Numbered from the stretch's first letter, positions 24,601-36,496 are shown. The stretch is 64,000 bases of DNA from Artemisia argyi (GCA_030686995.1 CM060693.1:120865228-120929227), one strand, 5' to 3'. Numbers and translations: made by a program. Notes: generated by a model from the sequence alone, not told the origin.

Positions 24601-26086
24601 TTTTAGCTTATTTTATGTGTATCTCATTTAGTTACAGCTCATTTTATCCTTGGTAGCTTAATTATAGATTATTTCAACTGAAAAATCTAAGTTATGGCTT
24701 ATATGCCACCTGTTAAGCTAATAAGCTCATTGAGAGCTTATTTTTTAGTTTTGAAAAAATTGTCTTTGTTAAAGTTTCTTATAATTAGTTGTTTATAAGT
24801 TTTGTAAAAAGAAAATCAAAAAAATAAAATAATTAGAAAATTTGCAAAAAGTGGGGTTCGAACCTGGGACCTCTAGTATACACGCACAACACCACAACAC
24901 CCCCTTCCATCTGCTCTGGGGCACCAGTTCCATTATACCTTGCATTCCATCTTTATTTATAGTAGTTTTAGCCTATTTAGCTTATTCCTAACTGTTTTGC
25001 TTATTCCAGCTTATTTGGATAAGCTGTTGCCTCCATTTTATTTTTCCCAGCCTCTTTATCACTTAAGATACTTTCCATAATTTTTTCATATTTTTTACTG
25101 TTCACTTGGTAATTTTTAGATTTAATTTTAATTAAATTAGTTTAAATTAAAAAGTCAAAAATAAATTAGTTTTAGTGTTTAATTTTTATTTCAGATAAGT
25201 TTTTATAATTTTTCTAACTTTTATAAGTTATTAAGCTTTTGTAAAAATTACTTTTGCAATTTTCACTTTTAATTTTCTAATTTTTAGATTTAAATTAGAA
25301 TATCTAGCTTTTAATTAATAATTAAGCAATTAATAAAGAAATAGCTTAAAAATAAATTATAGAAATATTTTTATAATTTTTTAGGATTCCTGTGATGGTT
25401 AATTAGATTTATAAATTTTTATTAAATTTTCTAAGTCATTTTTAGTATAATTAGTAATTCAAAATAGTTTAAATAGTTTAAGTAATATTATTAGTATTTA
25501 ATTAATAGAAAATCCACAAAAAGACAAAAATACATATTTTTAATTTTTAATCTTATTTTAAATTTTTAGAAATTAATTTTACAACTTTCTAGTTTAAATT
25601 TGTATCATTAAGTTTTTAAGTTAATTGGTTTTAATTAAATAGTTAAATAGTTTTTATTTAAATAAGTATTAAATAATCAAATAATCAAAAAAAAATTCTT
25701 TTTAATTTAATTTTCTTTTAATATTAAGTTTATAAAAGTTTCATTTTCAATCCCTGTAGTTTATTTTTCCTTAAAACTCACCTTTTTCTCAGCACGCATA
25801 CGTATCTGTTTACATTTCAGTTTACGTGTATACATATCTGTTTCCTGTGCTTGTTATATATTGTTATCCAAATAATATCATTAGTGTAAATCAAATCCAC
25901 TTCATCTTTGGTTACTGTCCTCAGTACCATTCATTCCCAAAAACGTTTACAAATACAATTTCAATCTCGTTGGGACTTAACGACCCGGGGATTTCCCTGT
26001 ACTTCCACGGATTTTAATACTTGACTTTTTCTCCCAGGTGGGCCTATCAACTGCACACGCTTGACTGGTTGGTTTGGGAGGAGTCA
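21697..26086 (+). mobile_element. solo LTR B (Athila/Tat-type family, about 4.39 kb)
   Basis: The LTR starts TGATGAGT at 21697, with inverted copy ACTCATCA a few bases later, and ends near GGAGTCA at about 26086. It is inserted inside the integrase C-terminus of the outer copia. The right boundary is uncertain: with an end at 26086 the flanks are TTGGT versus ATGGT, while the host reading frame fits better if host sequence resumes a few bases earlier. Order of parts matches A: GGTCC array 21860-22330, TATA 22832-22840, AGCTTATT-rich 23000-24760, AT-rich 25080-25730. The 3' end is nearly the same as that of LTR C, so B and C form one subfamily. Confidence 0.8.
22832..22840 (+). promoter_or_regulatory. 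TATA box in solo LTR B
   Basis: The sequence is TATAAAAGG, preceded by the G-box-like ACGTGG at 22811-22816. Confidence 0.6.
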
Positions 26087-26786
26087 ATGGTCTAATTAAG
26101 ACTCGATTTAAAATGTACGTTGATGTGTCAACGGCGTCACACCAAAACTTTTGTGGAATGTTTTGTTCATTAAACATTGTTCTACTCATCTCTTGCAAAT
26201 TCCGGTTTTTACGTTCTACTACACCATTAGATTGAGGAGTGCGTGGAGCCGAAAAGTTATGAGTAATACCATTTTTATCACAAAAGTTTCCAAATTGAAA
26301 TTCATTATCAAATTCACGACCGTGATCCGTTCTAATAGACACAATACTAGACCCTACTTGATTTTGAATTTTCTTACTTAGAATCTCAAATTTATCAAAA
26401 GCTTCATATTTACTTTTCAAAAATTTTGTCCAAGTATATCTTGAGTAATCATCTACTATGACCAAAGTATAGAAGTTACCTCCATAACTTTGTATAGCGG
26501 ATGGACCGAACAAATCCATATGCAAAAGTTCTAGACACCTAGATGTAGAAACCAAGTTTTTAGCCTTATGGCTACTATGGACTTGTTTACCGACTTTGCA
26601 AGCGTCACAAAAGTGTTGGTCATATTTCAACTTGGGTAGGTTTCGAACTAAGCCTTTGGAGGAGAGGTTTTGTATAAGTCTCATGTTAGCGTGTCCTAAA
26701 CGTCTATGCCATAAAGTTGAAGATTCATCTAATGAAGTAAGACAAAGTTTGTCTCTAGATGTTTGATCCATCTTCATGACATACAC
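26087..26786 (-). pseudogene. outer copia integrase (GAG-pre-integrase and catalytic core)
   Basis: Read on the - strand from 26786. The HHCC zinc-binding part has WHRRLGHAN and CDACKVGK. The catalytic core follows with LHMDLFGP (first Asp), IRTDHGREF (second Asp) and PQSNGVVERKN (Glu), the DDE triad that joins element DNA to host DNA. The frame is cut at 26087 by LTR B. Upstream, protease and zinc-knuckle sequences are missing because copia D begins at 26790 and the other side was lost in the 52.41-kb deletion. Confidence 0.88.
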
Positions 26787-26789
26787 GTT

Positions 26790-27273
26790 TGTTGGGAATT
26801 ATATTAACAGTTACCACAGATAGTATGAAGATTACAACTGCTGAAGAATGCACTAGCAGTGGAAACTCATTACCACTGCTAATACATATTATTACCACTG
26901 CTGTTAGGATAACTGTTAGGAAACTTGTATTGATAAGTATAGAATAGATTTAGTGAATATCTTATTCTATTATCTTTATACGTATCTTGTAGAATAGGAC
27001 TCCTTGTGCTATAAAAGGAGGTCCTAGGTTAAGGTTAGATATACGTTTTTCTTAGAGCTTCAAGGTTGTAACCCTAGTGATATAAAGATCACTTGTATTA
27101 TTATTATTATTAAAAATATTGGAGCTAACCGTTTGATTCATACATTCTTCTCATTCATATATAACTGTTTCATTCACATACAAACTTCTAAGTATTACTA
27201 AGTAGATTCCGCATATTTAGTGGTATAACTCAAAGTATCATTCTAACACATATCAAGGTGTTTAGATCCATCA
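26790..27273 (+). repeat. 5' LTR of copia D
   Basis: This 484-bp LTR starts TGTTGGGAAT, ends CCATCA, and is followed directly by the methionine-initiator-tRNA-type primer-binding site. A TATA box (TATAAAAGG) lies at 27010-27018. No second LTR survives for comparison, so the 5' boundary rests on the TG start and the switch away from outer-element coding sequence. Confidence 0.75.
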
Positions 27274-27288
27274 AGTGGTATCAGAGCC
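27274..27288 (+). promoter_or_regulatory. primer-binding site of copia D
   Basis: AGTGGTATCAGAGCC matches the usual plant copia site complementary to the 3' end of initiator methionine tRNA. It abuts the LTR. Confidence 0.8.
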
Positions 27289-27338
27289 AAGCTTTGATAC
27301 TTTGATTTAGAAGACCCCAAGTACACTCAGAAGATTCA

Positions 27339-29080
27339 ATGGAGACAGAAACAAGCCAATCCAACATTGCTGCTAAGCTTCCTAAGCTTAAATTGAATGA
27401 CTATGAGATGTGGAGGCTAATGATTGAACAATTCTTTATGGTGCAAGACTATGCACTTTGGGAGATCATTATGTTTGGCAATTCCTTTAAACCTGGTACT
27501 ACCTCAGAGACAATTGATGGCAAGGTAGTACAAAAGGTTAACACTGGACCAGTCACAAATGATGAAAGACTTCAGATGAAGAATGATCTGAAGGCCAGAG
27601 GCTTGCTGTTGATGACACTTCCCAGAGATCAAATTCTAGCTTTCAGCAAGTACAAGACTGCACAAACTTTGTTTGAGGAGATCTGCAATGTTTTTAGTGG
27701 TAATGATTCCACCAAGAAGACACAGAAGACCTTGTTGAAATAGACTTATGAAAACTTTGGTTCAACAAGTAATGAATCAATTGACAGCATCTTCACAAGG
27801 CTTCAAAAGATTGTTACTCAACTCACAGTGTTTGGAATTGAAGTGGAGAGGGAAGACCTAAATTTAAAGTTCTTAAGAAGTTTGCCCTCTGAGTTTGGTA
27901 CAAATGTTGCAGTATGGGAAGACAAGCCAGAATTGGAAACTATGAAGCTTAATGATTTGTACAATAACTTTAAGGTTATTGAACAGAGGTTGAAGAAGGC
28001 TGGCAAACTAAGTTCAGGATCAGGGAATTTAGCACTCATATCATCATTTGTTTGATGATAGTTCAGATGAAGAGAGTGATAGTGATGATGATGATGCTAA
28101 CATTGTTGTTTCCACTGGTAGTGGAGGTGTTTCCACTGCTAGTTCAAAAAGACAGATTGCTGGTCTTAGTGATTCTACTTTTTATGCCTTTCTTTCAAGT
28201 CAAATGAATGGTTCAATTGTGACACATGAAGACTTGGATCAAATTGATGAGGATGACATGGAAGAGATGGACATTAAATGGCAAGTTGCATTGCTAAGCT
28301 TAAAGGCAAAGAAGTTCTGGAAGAAGACTGGTAGGAAGATCACCATTAATGGCAATGAAACTGTAGGTTTTGATAAAAAGAAGGTGGAGTGCTACAACTG
28401 TCATAAGAAGGGGCACTTTGCCAGGGAATGCAGGAAACCAAAGAAGCCTGATAACATGTCAACTTGGTATAAGCAGGACAAGAAGAAAGAACCTACAGCT
28501 GAAGAACCAAAGGTGCTATTGGCCATTGATGGAGTGAGCTATGATTGGAGCTATATGGCTGAGGATGAAGAAGATGGTTCAGAGTTTGCAATGATTGCTA
28601 CTGAGCTTACACTTATGGCTTTTTCTGACTCTGAGGTACAAATTAATAATGCTTGTTCTAAAACTTGTAAGGCTTTAAAAGATTATGAGAAACTTAAAGA
28701 ACAATATGATGAACAATTGCTAGAGTTAAATCAAACTAATTATAACTTAGCAAATCATAAAAGAGGTCTTGCTGTTTTAGAAGCACAATTAGAGCATTAT
28801 AGAGCCAATGAATCTAAGTTCAATGATGATATTGTTGTTTTAAAAAGAGACTTAGATTATAAGGTTGCTGTGAATAAGGCTCTTAGGGAAGAGTTAGAGA
28901 AGGTTAAAAAGGCCAATGAAAATATACAGATAACTTGTAATACACTCGATCATCAATCCAAGTGTATTGACAAAATTTGGGAGGCCCAAGTAGTAAATCA
29001 AGTCAAATCAGGAGTAGGATATAAAATAGTTCCACCACCCCTAAAAGCAAGTAAAATCTCGGGTTTTGGAAGAGTGGGCG
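27339..29080 (+). pseudogene. copia D gag with zinc knuckle
   Basis: Capsid-type gag starts ATG at 27339 (LPKLKLNDYEMW early region). An in-frame TAG occurs at 27741-27743, the frame continues to about 28040, then shifts by one base near 28020-28050. The next segment has an acidic Ser/Asp stretch, a CCHC zinc knuckle CYNCHKKGHFAREC at about 28390-28431 that would bind RNA, and a coiled-coil-like Lys/Glu/Leu region to about 28960. It ends at the junction with solo LTR E. Confidence 0.85.
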
Positions 29081-30271
29081 GAATTAGTTGCTAGTCAACT
29101 AACCCAATAACTAAGATGCAATCAAAATAAAATAACAAAAATGTAAGTAAAGCTAATTAAACTAGTGGTGTGAACAATAACTTGGAAAATTGTGTTTACT
29201 TAGATTTCATTACTCCCTAGATATCTTTTACAGGTTGATAGTTTGTTACAGTTGCGTGGATGATGGGTTATATTCCTTAATACCAATCGTGGGGTGGTGT
29301 ACGTACTTCCCCAACTCTATAAGCTCCTACTTCACTCCTATGTCGAGCCTGCAAGAAGCTCCTAACATGGGATCATTAGAATTCGCTCATGCATTAAATA
29401 CAACCATAAAAACCTAGTACGCATTGGTTCATGTTTCTTAAGACATTCAAGCATGTTACCCTTGGGAAGTCTGCTAGTTTTCTTAAGCCTAACAACGAAA
29501 TCATTCATCCGTAACAACTATAAACAAGCAATCAACCCATAATCAACATCTAGGTTTCACTACATCTAAGCAAACACACAATAGATCTAGCCTAGCATGT
29601 TAAAATCAAGACAAGCGTAAGATATATTCAAACAACACATAGACATATTGAATGAATTGAAAGGATACTTATCTTAATTGAACATGAAAGGTTTCAAATG
29701 GTAAAAACCCTTGAAAATACTGATAAAATCGTGCTAGGGTTTCTCCAAGTTATCCCTCTAATTGTCCTCTCTTAATGAATGAAAATTACAAAACTATATA
29801 TAGATTTTCCAACGTCACGGCGTCAAGAAGAGAAATCTGACGCCGTCAACCCGCCGCCCATAATAATATCGGATTGCCTAGATCCAGATCTAACGCCGTC
29901 AAGAGCAACTTTCCTCTGGTCGTCACGTGTAATGGGACCATGACAGCCTATGGTGACGCCGTCATGCCTCTTAGTGTAAAACTCTCTGGACCATCACGGA
30001 CTCTATCCACTTCACCTCTTGTTTTATCTCTTGACGCCGTCATGTAGAATTTGGTGACGCCGTCAGGTACTGTTCCCAGCAAGGAAAATTGAGACTTTGC
30101 CGTTTTCTTCACTTTTATGCTCCAAAAACGTCCAAAATGCTTCCTTTTCCAGAATTCACTCCAAAAGTACCTAAAATCACAAAAAGAACGATTTAGGGCA
30201 ATATTTGATCAAATAAATTCAATTTCGGGCTTAAATGACCCCCTAAAAATGGGTCATTTTTCGCCTCATCA
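29080..30271 (-). mobile_element. solo LTR E (second Athila-like LTR family, about 1.2 kb)
   Basis: On the - strand the LTR starts TGATGAGGCG at 30271 and reads through a GGGGGTCATTTAAGCCC block, a TGACGCCGTCA array and a TATA box. It fades out near 29050-29100, where I could not place the 3' end. No 5-bp duplication was found; copia D sequence (end of gag and most of protease) is missing around it, so the insertion site probably suffered a deletion. A relative of its first ~80 bp reappears at the window end (63925-64000, + strand). Confidence 0.6.
29795..30064 (-). promoter_or_regulatory. array of TGACGCCGTCA boxes upstream of a TATA box in LTR E
   Basis: Near-palindromic boxes occur at 29838-29848, 29891-29901 (TAACGCCGTCA), 29954-29964, 30032-30042 and 30054-30064, plus CACGGCGTCA at 29816-29825. 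On the - strand they precede a TATATATAG box at 29795-29803. TGACG/CGTCA is the core of TGA-type bZIP binding sites, so this looks like an enhancer array. Binding is inferred, not shown. Confidence 0.6.
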
Positions 30272-31931
30272 ACTATCAAGGCTGGAAACTTGGACTTTGA
30301 GAATGTGTATTATGTGAAAGAACTCAAGTACAATCTCTTCAGTGTGTCACAGATGACAAGAAACATAGAGTTCTATTCACAGAAGATGAATGCTATATCT
30401 TATCTAAGGATTATAAGCTCCCTGATGAAAGTGATATTTTGCTTAAAATCCCTAGAAAAGGCAATCTATATAGCATAGATATGAAGAACAGAGTGGCTAA
30501 AGATGATGTTGCTTGCTTGCTTGCAAAAGCCACTTTGGATGAATCCATGCTTTGGCACAGAAGGCTTGGTCATGTTAATTTCAAGACCATTAACAAGATT
30601 GTGAAAGATGGTCTAGTCAGAGGTTTACCAGAGAAGAGATTTAAAAATGACCAAACATGTGTTGCCTGTCTTAAAGGCAAGCAACACAGAGCTTCATGCA
30701 AGACCAAGGCATATAATTCTATTGATCATCCACTTTACATGCTTCATATGGATTTGTTTGGTCCTACATCTGTGAGCAGCATAAATTTGAAAAAGTATTG
30801 TCTTGTTGTGACTGATGATTTTAGTAGATTTACATGGGTTTTCTTTTTAAGAACCAAGGATGAAACCACAGGCATCCTTAAGACTTTCATCACTGAAGTT
30901 GAAAACCAAGTTGATAAGAAAATCAAAATCATCAGGTGTGACAATGGGACAGAGTTCAAGAACAAAGTTATGGATGATTTCTGCAGAGACAAAGGTATTA
31001 AGAGAGAATTTAGTGTTGCAAGAACTCCTCAACAAAATGGAGTTGCTGAAAGAAGAAACATAACACTAATTGAGGCTGCTAGAACCATGTCAGCTGATTC
31101 CAAGCTACCAGTGACTTTTTGGGCTGAAGCAGTTAACACTGCTTGTTATATACAGAACAGGGTTTTAGTGGTGAAAACAAAGAACAAGACACCTTATGAG
31201 CTATTCAGAGGAAGACCCCCAACTTTGGATTTTATGAGGTCATTTGGATGTCATGTCACAATTCTCAATACCATTGATCATCTGGGAAAGTTTGAAGAAA
31301 AGTCAGATGAAGGCTTCTTTGTTGGATATTCTATGGTTAGCAAGGCTTTCAGAGTCTATAACTTAAGAACAAAGAAGATTGAAGAGAATTTGCATGTTGA
31401 GTTTCTTGAATATAAAACTAACATAACAGGTTCAGGACCAGAATGGTTATTTGATCTTGAAACTTTATCAAATACAATGAATTATGTACCTCTTACCTCA
31501 GGTACTGGAGACAATAATCTTGAAGAGTCAGCAGAATTCATTGATGAAGATGAATCTTGCAAAGATGATGAAGATGATAAAGATCAAATTGTTATGCCAC
31601 TTTGGGACTTTGTTGACAATAATGAAGACTCAGAACCTTCAAAGAATTCTAAAAAAGAAAGTGATGCAAATGTTGTGAATTTTGATGTTTTGAATAAAGA
31701 AATTCCTGCTAGCAGTGGTAATTCAATTCCCACTGCTACAACAGAAGTTTCCACTGATGGTCCAAATGTGGAAAATTCATCTCAGGAATCACCCAGTGAT
31801 GATGTAGAGATCTATAACATGCCTACAACATATGATATTCCTAGCACATCACAGACTTCAATTCACAAAGTGCATCCACTTGAAAATGTAATTGGTGAGT
31901 TACAATCAGGTGTTAAGACAAGAAGGTAGAC
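30272..31931 (+). pseudogene. copia D protease end and integrase
   Basis: The segment resumes after LTR E with the protease-integrase linker (NVYYVKELKYNLFSVSQ, 30299-30349). A frameshift follows near 30350-30440. The main frame (30439-31929) has the HHCC part (WHRRLGHVNF, CVACLKGK), the DDE core (LHMDLFGP, IRCDNGTEF, PQQNGVAERRN), the KTPYELF and FGCHV motifs and an acidic linker. TAG at 31927-31929 ends it where RT should begin. It would have integrated element DNA; RT is deleted. Confidence 0.87.
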
Positions 31932-31979
31932 AAAGAAAGATGATGCTCATGGGTTCATTAGTGAAGTTTATGGGTTCAT

Positions 31980-32106
31980 TAGTAAAGATATGGTGAGTTG
32001 AATCCCACACAATTTTGGGCAAATTGTCAACCATCAACGGTTTTGAGATATCTTTACCAAGAGCCGTTTGCTCCTGGATTAGCCAATCCTTTTGTAGCTT
32101 AGACAA
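31980..32106 (-). pseudogene. fragment of a copia-associated tail ORF at a deletion joint
   Basis: The - strand reads a short frame containing QKDWLIQEQTALGKDISKP. This resembles a tail segment I know from Asteraceae copia elements, but its orientation is opposite to copia D. It sits between the end of D integrase and the 3' side of element C, so it may be foreign DNA captured at the deletion joint. The origin is uncertain. Confidence 0.35.
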
Positions 32107-32406
32107 GGTGGACTGATAACCATAAAAATTTTGAAATAAAGTGAAATTTTTTTAAAATTTTGGCTAAAAACAGGGGTACTAGAAGATATAATGTGACAAA
32201 ATTCGCTAGAATTCCCCCCCCCCTCCCTCACACTTAGAGTTGAATATTGTCCTCAATATTCAAAGTCCCGACTATTATGCCGACTCTTTGAACGGAAAAA
32301 GATAATATTACAAGCTTAAATGTGGAAATAGCATTTTTCACTTTATTTATATAGATATATACACTTTTTTTTTAGATATATACATGGTGAACCATAGCAG
32401 AGGTAA

Positions 32407-32424
32407 CTTCCCCCACACTTAGGG
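32407..32424 (-). promoter_or_regulatory. candidate polypurine tract of element C
   Basis: On the - strand it reads CCCTAAGTGTGGGGGAAG, a form common before Athila-type 3' LTRs. A second purine tract with a long G run lies at 32213-32235. The LTR that should follow is deleted. Confidence 0.5.
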
Positions 32425-32490
32425 TGAAAACCCTTTATACATGCTACTGTTTTTGTTTATCGAGTCGCTAGCTTGACTCGATCCCCGAAT

Positions 32491-33021
32491 TCATTGGTTC
32501 GTGGGGAAAGTTTGGAGATCCGGGACAACCATTGGTGGTACGTCCCCTCCTAAATAGTGTTTTAACCGATGGCCATTCACTTTGAAGTTGGAACCGTCAG
32601 GTTGAGATAACTCAACAGTTCCATATGGAAATACTTTTGTTACAGTGAATGGCCCAGACCAACACGTTTTGAGCTTCCCTGAGAATATCTTCAATCGCGA
32701 ATTGAAGAGAAGGACTCTGTCATCGATGTTGAAAACACGGTTCTTAATTTTTGAGTCGTGAATCTTATTGGTTTTTTCCTTGTAAATCAAAGAATTCTCA
32801 TAAGCTTGATCACGAAGTTCGTTTAATTCGTTTATTTGAACCTTGCGGTGATCACCCGCTGTCTGAAGGTCGAAATTTGCATGTTTTAAAGCCCAGTAGG
32901 CCTTATGTTCTAATTCGATCGAAAGATGACATGCTTTCCCGGACACTAGCTTATAAGGAGTACACCCGATGGGTGTTTTGTAAGCAGTGCGGAAAGCCCA
33001 TAGTGCATCATCCAGCTTATC
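32491..33021 (-). pseudogene. element C integrase, C-terminal half
   Basis: Continues the integrase after the LARD1 insertion. It includes [17 protein letters not shown] and GCTPYKLV, then the basic tail with [18 protein letters not shown] and [12 protein letters not shown] motifs, and a stop at 32491. The tail helps DNA binding and target choice in Ty3/gypsy integrases. The sequence agrees closely with Athila-type elements; the break at 33021 is the LARD1 target site. Confidence 0.85.
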
Positions 33022-35775
33022 TGTCACAACTCGTAAATTCTGGTCTTTTCCCGAACTTTCACATTTACTATTCATCGGTTACTATTCATCGATCACTATT
33101 CATCATTTTACTATTCATCTTTTTCGGAGTCGGTTTGTGATTCTGAGAAGCGTTTTAAAATTTTACTATTCATAAAACACTATTCACCTCCGGAGAAAAT
33201 TTGTCATTTATGCGTGAAATGCATCGTTTCTATATACGTACGATTATTTACCTAATAAACGTTATCTTATAAGCTATTATTTTAAATAATTGATCCGTCA
33301 ATCCCAACTATGGTCCTAACACATTTTTATACTCATAATAATAATATAAAAATTATATTATTCATTTACCCATTATTTTGGAAATTTATTTAATTCGTAT
33401 CGTACGTCTAATATAATTACGACGGTTTTCTTAAAAACTAAACAATAATCACCCAAACTCTCCGTACTTGTACCCAACATATTTTTACAAATTTTATGAC
33501 TTATTTATGTCCCGGTTAACTCCGATAAAATTTATTTCTAGCAAACCCGGTACCCGATAAAACCTAAAACCAACTAATACTACACATTCTTACCATTAAT
33601 TCCCTAAATAATTAACCAACACAAACCCCCCTTTCCCTCCTTTTTGGTCCTAATAAGCCTAAACCACACCAACCAAATTAAATGCCCAACTAACATTTGT
33701 CTCTAACTATATATTAAACCTTTTCATCCATTTTCTCATAATAATACATGTTCAAGTAAACTTTCTTTCTTTCTCTCCTCTTGTGTGGATCGGCCAAGGA
33801 TGAACACAAGGAAGAAACCATGGGTTTTCCAAGATCAAGTTATTATCTTGTCCCTTTTGTTGTTCTTGTTTGGGTTTTGTGGTAAAAACCCAAGGGTTTT
33901 ATAAGTTTTCATCTCCATAAGCTCACTAATCTTTCTTGTAAGTTGTCAAACTCTTTTTCATCATTTCTTCATGTTATTTTTATCATCATATGATTTCATA
34001 CAAGGTTTACATGCATATGTTAGTATATACCACTCATTTATATATATATATATATAACTTTTGATCCCTAGAAATAGATTATTGTTAGATCCTTGTTAGA
34101 TCCACTTGATTTATGATGTTTAGGAACCCATGACACCCTAAGAAGGTGTATGGTAAGATTAGACTAGATTTGTGGTGATTGAAAGTGGTTTGGTTGGATT
34201 TGAAACTAGTTTGGAACATTAAAAATGGATTTTAAACATATATAAAAACCTACTGTCCTTAAAATGAAAACGTGGCCAACTCAGTGGGTTTGGGGTAACT
34301 TTTGACCAAATATTTAGAAAATACTTTTAAAAACGAAACTTTTGGCGAAAGAACGGATTAAAACGAGTTTATAACGAAGGAGATATGAATTTTTCAATAT
34401 TAACGACGAAAACTATTTTTCTGAAAACTGCATGCTGTTTGACATTTTTCGTTGGACAAATAGAGGCGTTAGACGTAACCTAGAGGTGCCGAACTATCAA
34501 AAATACATTAGTATATACTAAAACGAATCCGTGGAGATAAAGAACGAGTAAAATGAGCTTAAAACGACCAAGATATACACTTTTTAAACTAGGCGAACTA
34601 TATATATATTTGACAACTTCTAATAGCACATATTCTCTTAAGTTATGGAAACACTATAATTCAACGCCAACGCTTATTTTCAAACTACGAGTGGTATAGG
34701 CTTCATGTGCATGTACATTCATCGCATCCCCTCATAATTTAAGTAGATCGTATCATTCGTTCGTTATAGGTCGCGGTTAGAGATCGAACCTCATTTCTGT
34801 GTAACCACTTTTGTCTTCGTAGCTATTCGCACCAGGTGAGTCATAGCCCCTACTCTTTTAAATTGTTTTGTCAACTTTTGGGGGAGAATACATGCTCGTT
34901 TTTACTTGAACTATTACTTGACCCTTTAAACATGGTTTTGACTTGAACTTTATTATGAACTTATGACTTGTCTTGACCTTTTGAACTTGACTTAAACTTT
35001 TGAACTTATGTAATGTACGTACCTTGACTTAAAGTCTCCCTTGTTCGGAGCAACGCTATAAAGTCTCCCATGTTCGGAGCAACGCTATAAAGTCTCTCCT
35101 GTTCAGAGCATCTTTAATAAATCTCGCCATGGTGGAGTGACTAATAATTCTTCACCAAGTCGGTGGAGTGACTAATAATTCTTTGCCTAGGTGGCGGAGT
35201 GACTTCAAGTCTCCCATGTTCGGAGCAACGTTATAAAGTCTCCCTTGTTCGGAGCGGCCTTGACTTATTTTATATGTGGTGCTTATATTGTGACTTATTA
35301 TTGACCTCATGTGCTTGACTATTAGACCTAAACTATTTAGCAGTGGGTTGTAAACACACAGGTTGCAAGTCTCTTATGGCGGGATTTGCAACTGAGTGGA
35401 TTTACGATGCCTTTGCTGTGTGACCATCTTTCTATAAACTTTATTTGTTAAACAAACTCTATGAACTCACCAACCTCGTGTTGACACTTTAGCATGTATT
35501 TTCAGGTTTTTAGCAATGGCACGCTACTGGAGGTTTTGGCAGGGCATGGCATGGTCATAGAAGACTCTGATTATTTATATGGGGACCGTTTTAAACTATT
35601 TTAAGGGCCTACTTCCGCACTACTTTTAACAATGTAAATACAATATTTTTGATTAAACGATTTTATTCTAAATGATTAAAGTGAAAACCATTTTTGTACT
35701 TGTGCTGTGATATCGAATGAGTTACACCCCAGCTACACGTATGCTTCCGCTGGACCCGATTTTGGGGGTGTGACA
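33022..35775 (+). repeat. LARD1 5' LTR
   Basis: Begins TGTCACAAC followed by several ACTATTCAT words (33060-33180). A TATA-like TATATATTAA lies near 33708-33717. A TA microsatellite is near 34036-34056 and a 30-bp-unit minisatellite is at about 35029-35263. Ends GGGGGTGTGACA. Confidence 0.92.
35029..35263 (+). repeat. minisatellite in LARD1 LTR
   Basis: Units of about 30 bp contain AAGTCTCCC-TGTTCGGAGC, five copies interrupted by two copies of a GGTGGAGTGACTAATAATTC unit. The same array is in the 3' LTR at about 38510-38745. Confidence 0.8.
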
Positions 35776-35776
35776 G

Positions 35777-35790
35777 ATTGGTATCAGAGC
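35777..35790 (+). promoter_or_regulatory. LARD1 primer-binding site
   Basis: ATTGGTATCAGAGC directly follows the 5' LTR and matches the initiator-methionine-tRNA site, the usual primer of Tekay/Del and many copia elements. Confidence 0.85.
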
Positions 35791-36169
35791 TTCGGCTATA
35801 GCGAACTAAGTGTTTTTAAAACCTAGACTATAGCTACTTTTATGAAAAACTTAACCCTATGACCGTCACGTGCCTGCCTGCCAAGCTGAAGCCTCATTGT
35901 GGTTTGTTGCTGACTTAGGTGATGAGATTTGTGTCTCATTATCTGGTATATTATGTTCATCTATTCTAGTTGATTTTTATCATTGTCTTTCATATAAGCA
36001 TGTTCACGTATCTTATATGTCACCCTGTTATGTTTCTCCCTGCATAGTTTCATCATTTGACGTCGAGTTTGGTCACCTGCCTTAGTCTTTCTGAACGTCT
36101 TGGTCTTTGTGAAGGACATAGTATTAGTATAACTGAGCTGAGTATTTCAAAATTCATGGAACCTCGGTG

Positions 36170-36233
36170 GAATATAGACTAGTCACCTATATTCAACCCG
36201 GGATAGTGGGACATAGGCTGACTACCTATATCC
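36170..36233 (+). ncRNA. paired-hairpin module of LARD1 (possible kissing loop)
   Basis: Hairpin 1 (36170-36194): arms GAATATAG / CTATATTC, 9-nt loop ACTAGTCAC. Hairpin 2 (36209-36233): arms GGACATAGG / CCTATATCC with one mismatch, loop CTGACTA. TAGTCA in loop 1 is complementary to TGACTA in loop 2, and ACTAGT in loop 1 is a self-palindrome. The same arrangement is at 58223-58288 in LARD2 with different stem bases. Function is inferred only. Confidence 0.6.
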
Positions 36234-36460
36234 GACTCAGAAATGAATTTTGCAACACTAAGAATGGTTATAATAAAATTCTGTCTGGATTGAATCCTCT
36301 ACTCAATTTCTAAATACTTCATTTATGTGTGTGTATACCCTCGTTGTCAAAACGCTTATACTTTTCATCACCTCGTGAACCGCCGCCTGGAAACACGTCA
36401 ACTGGTCATTTCATCTCATGAATCTTCACCTTTATAACACTTCGGAGACCAACGTTAACT

Positions 36461-36496
36461 GAACTTCGGGACGAAGTTCCCTTAAGGGGTAGAGAC
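36461..36496 (+). promoter_or_regulatory. LARD1 pre-LTR hairpin and polypurine end
   Basis: GAACTTCGGGACGAAGTTC (36461-36479) is a perfect 8-bp hairpin with a GGA loop. It is followed by AAGGGGTAGAGAC directly against the 3' LTR. LARD2 has the same 19 bases at 59310-59328. Confidence 0.75.

Noticed and set aside
25826..26017. Small conserved protein (similar ORF at 45168-45374)
   Set aside because: The similarity arises because both are the 3' end of the same LTR family (B and C). They lie in matching LTR positions and have no start or codon support.
35029..35263. CRISPR-like array
   Set aside because: Units are contiguous minisatellite repeats without unique spacers, in a plant LTR.
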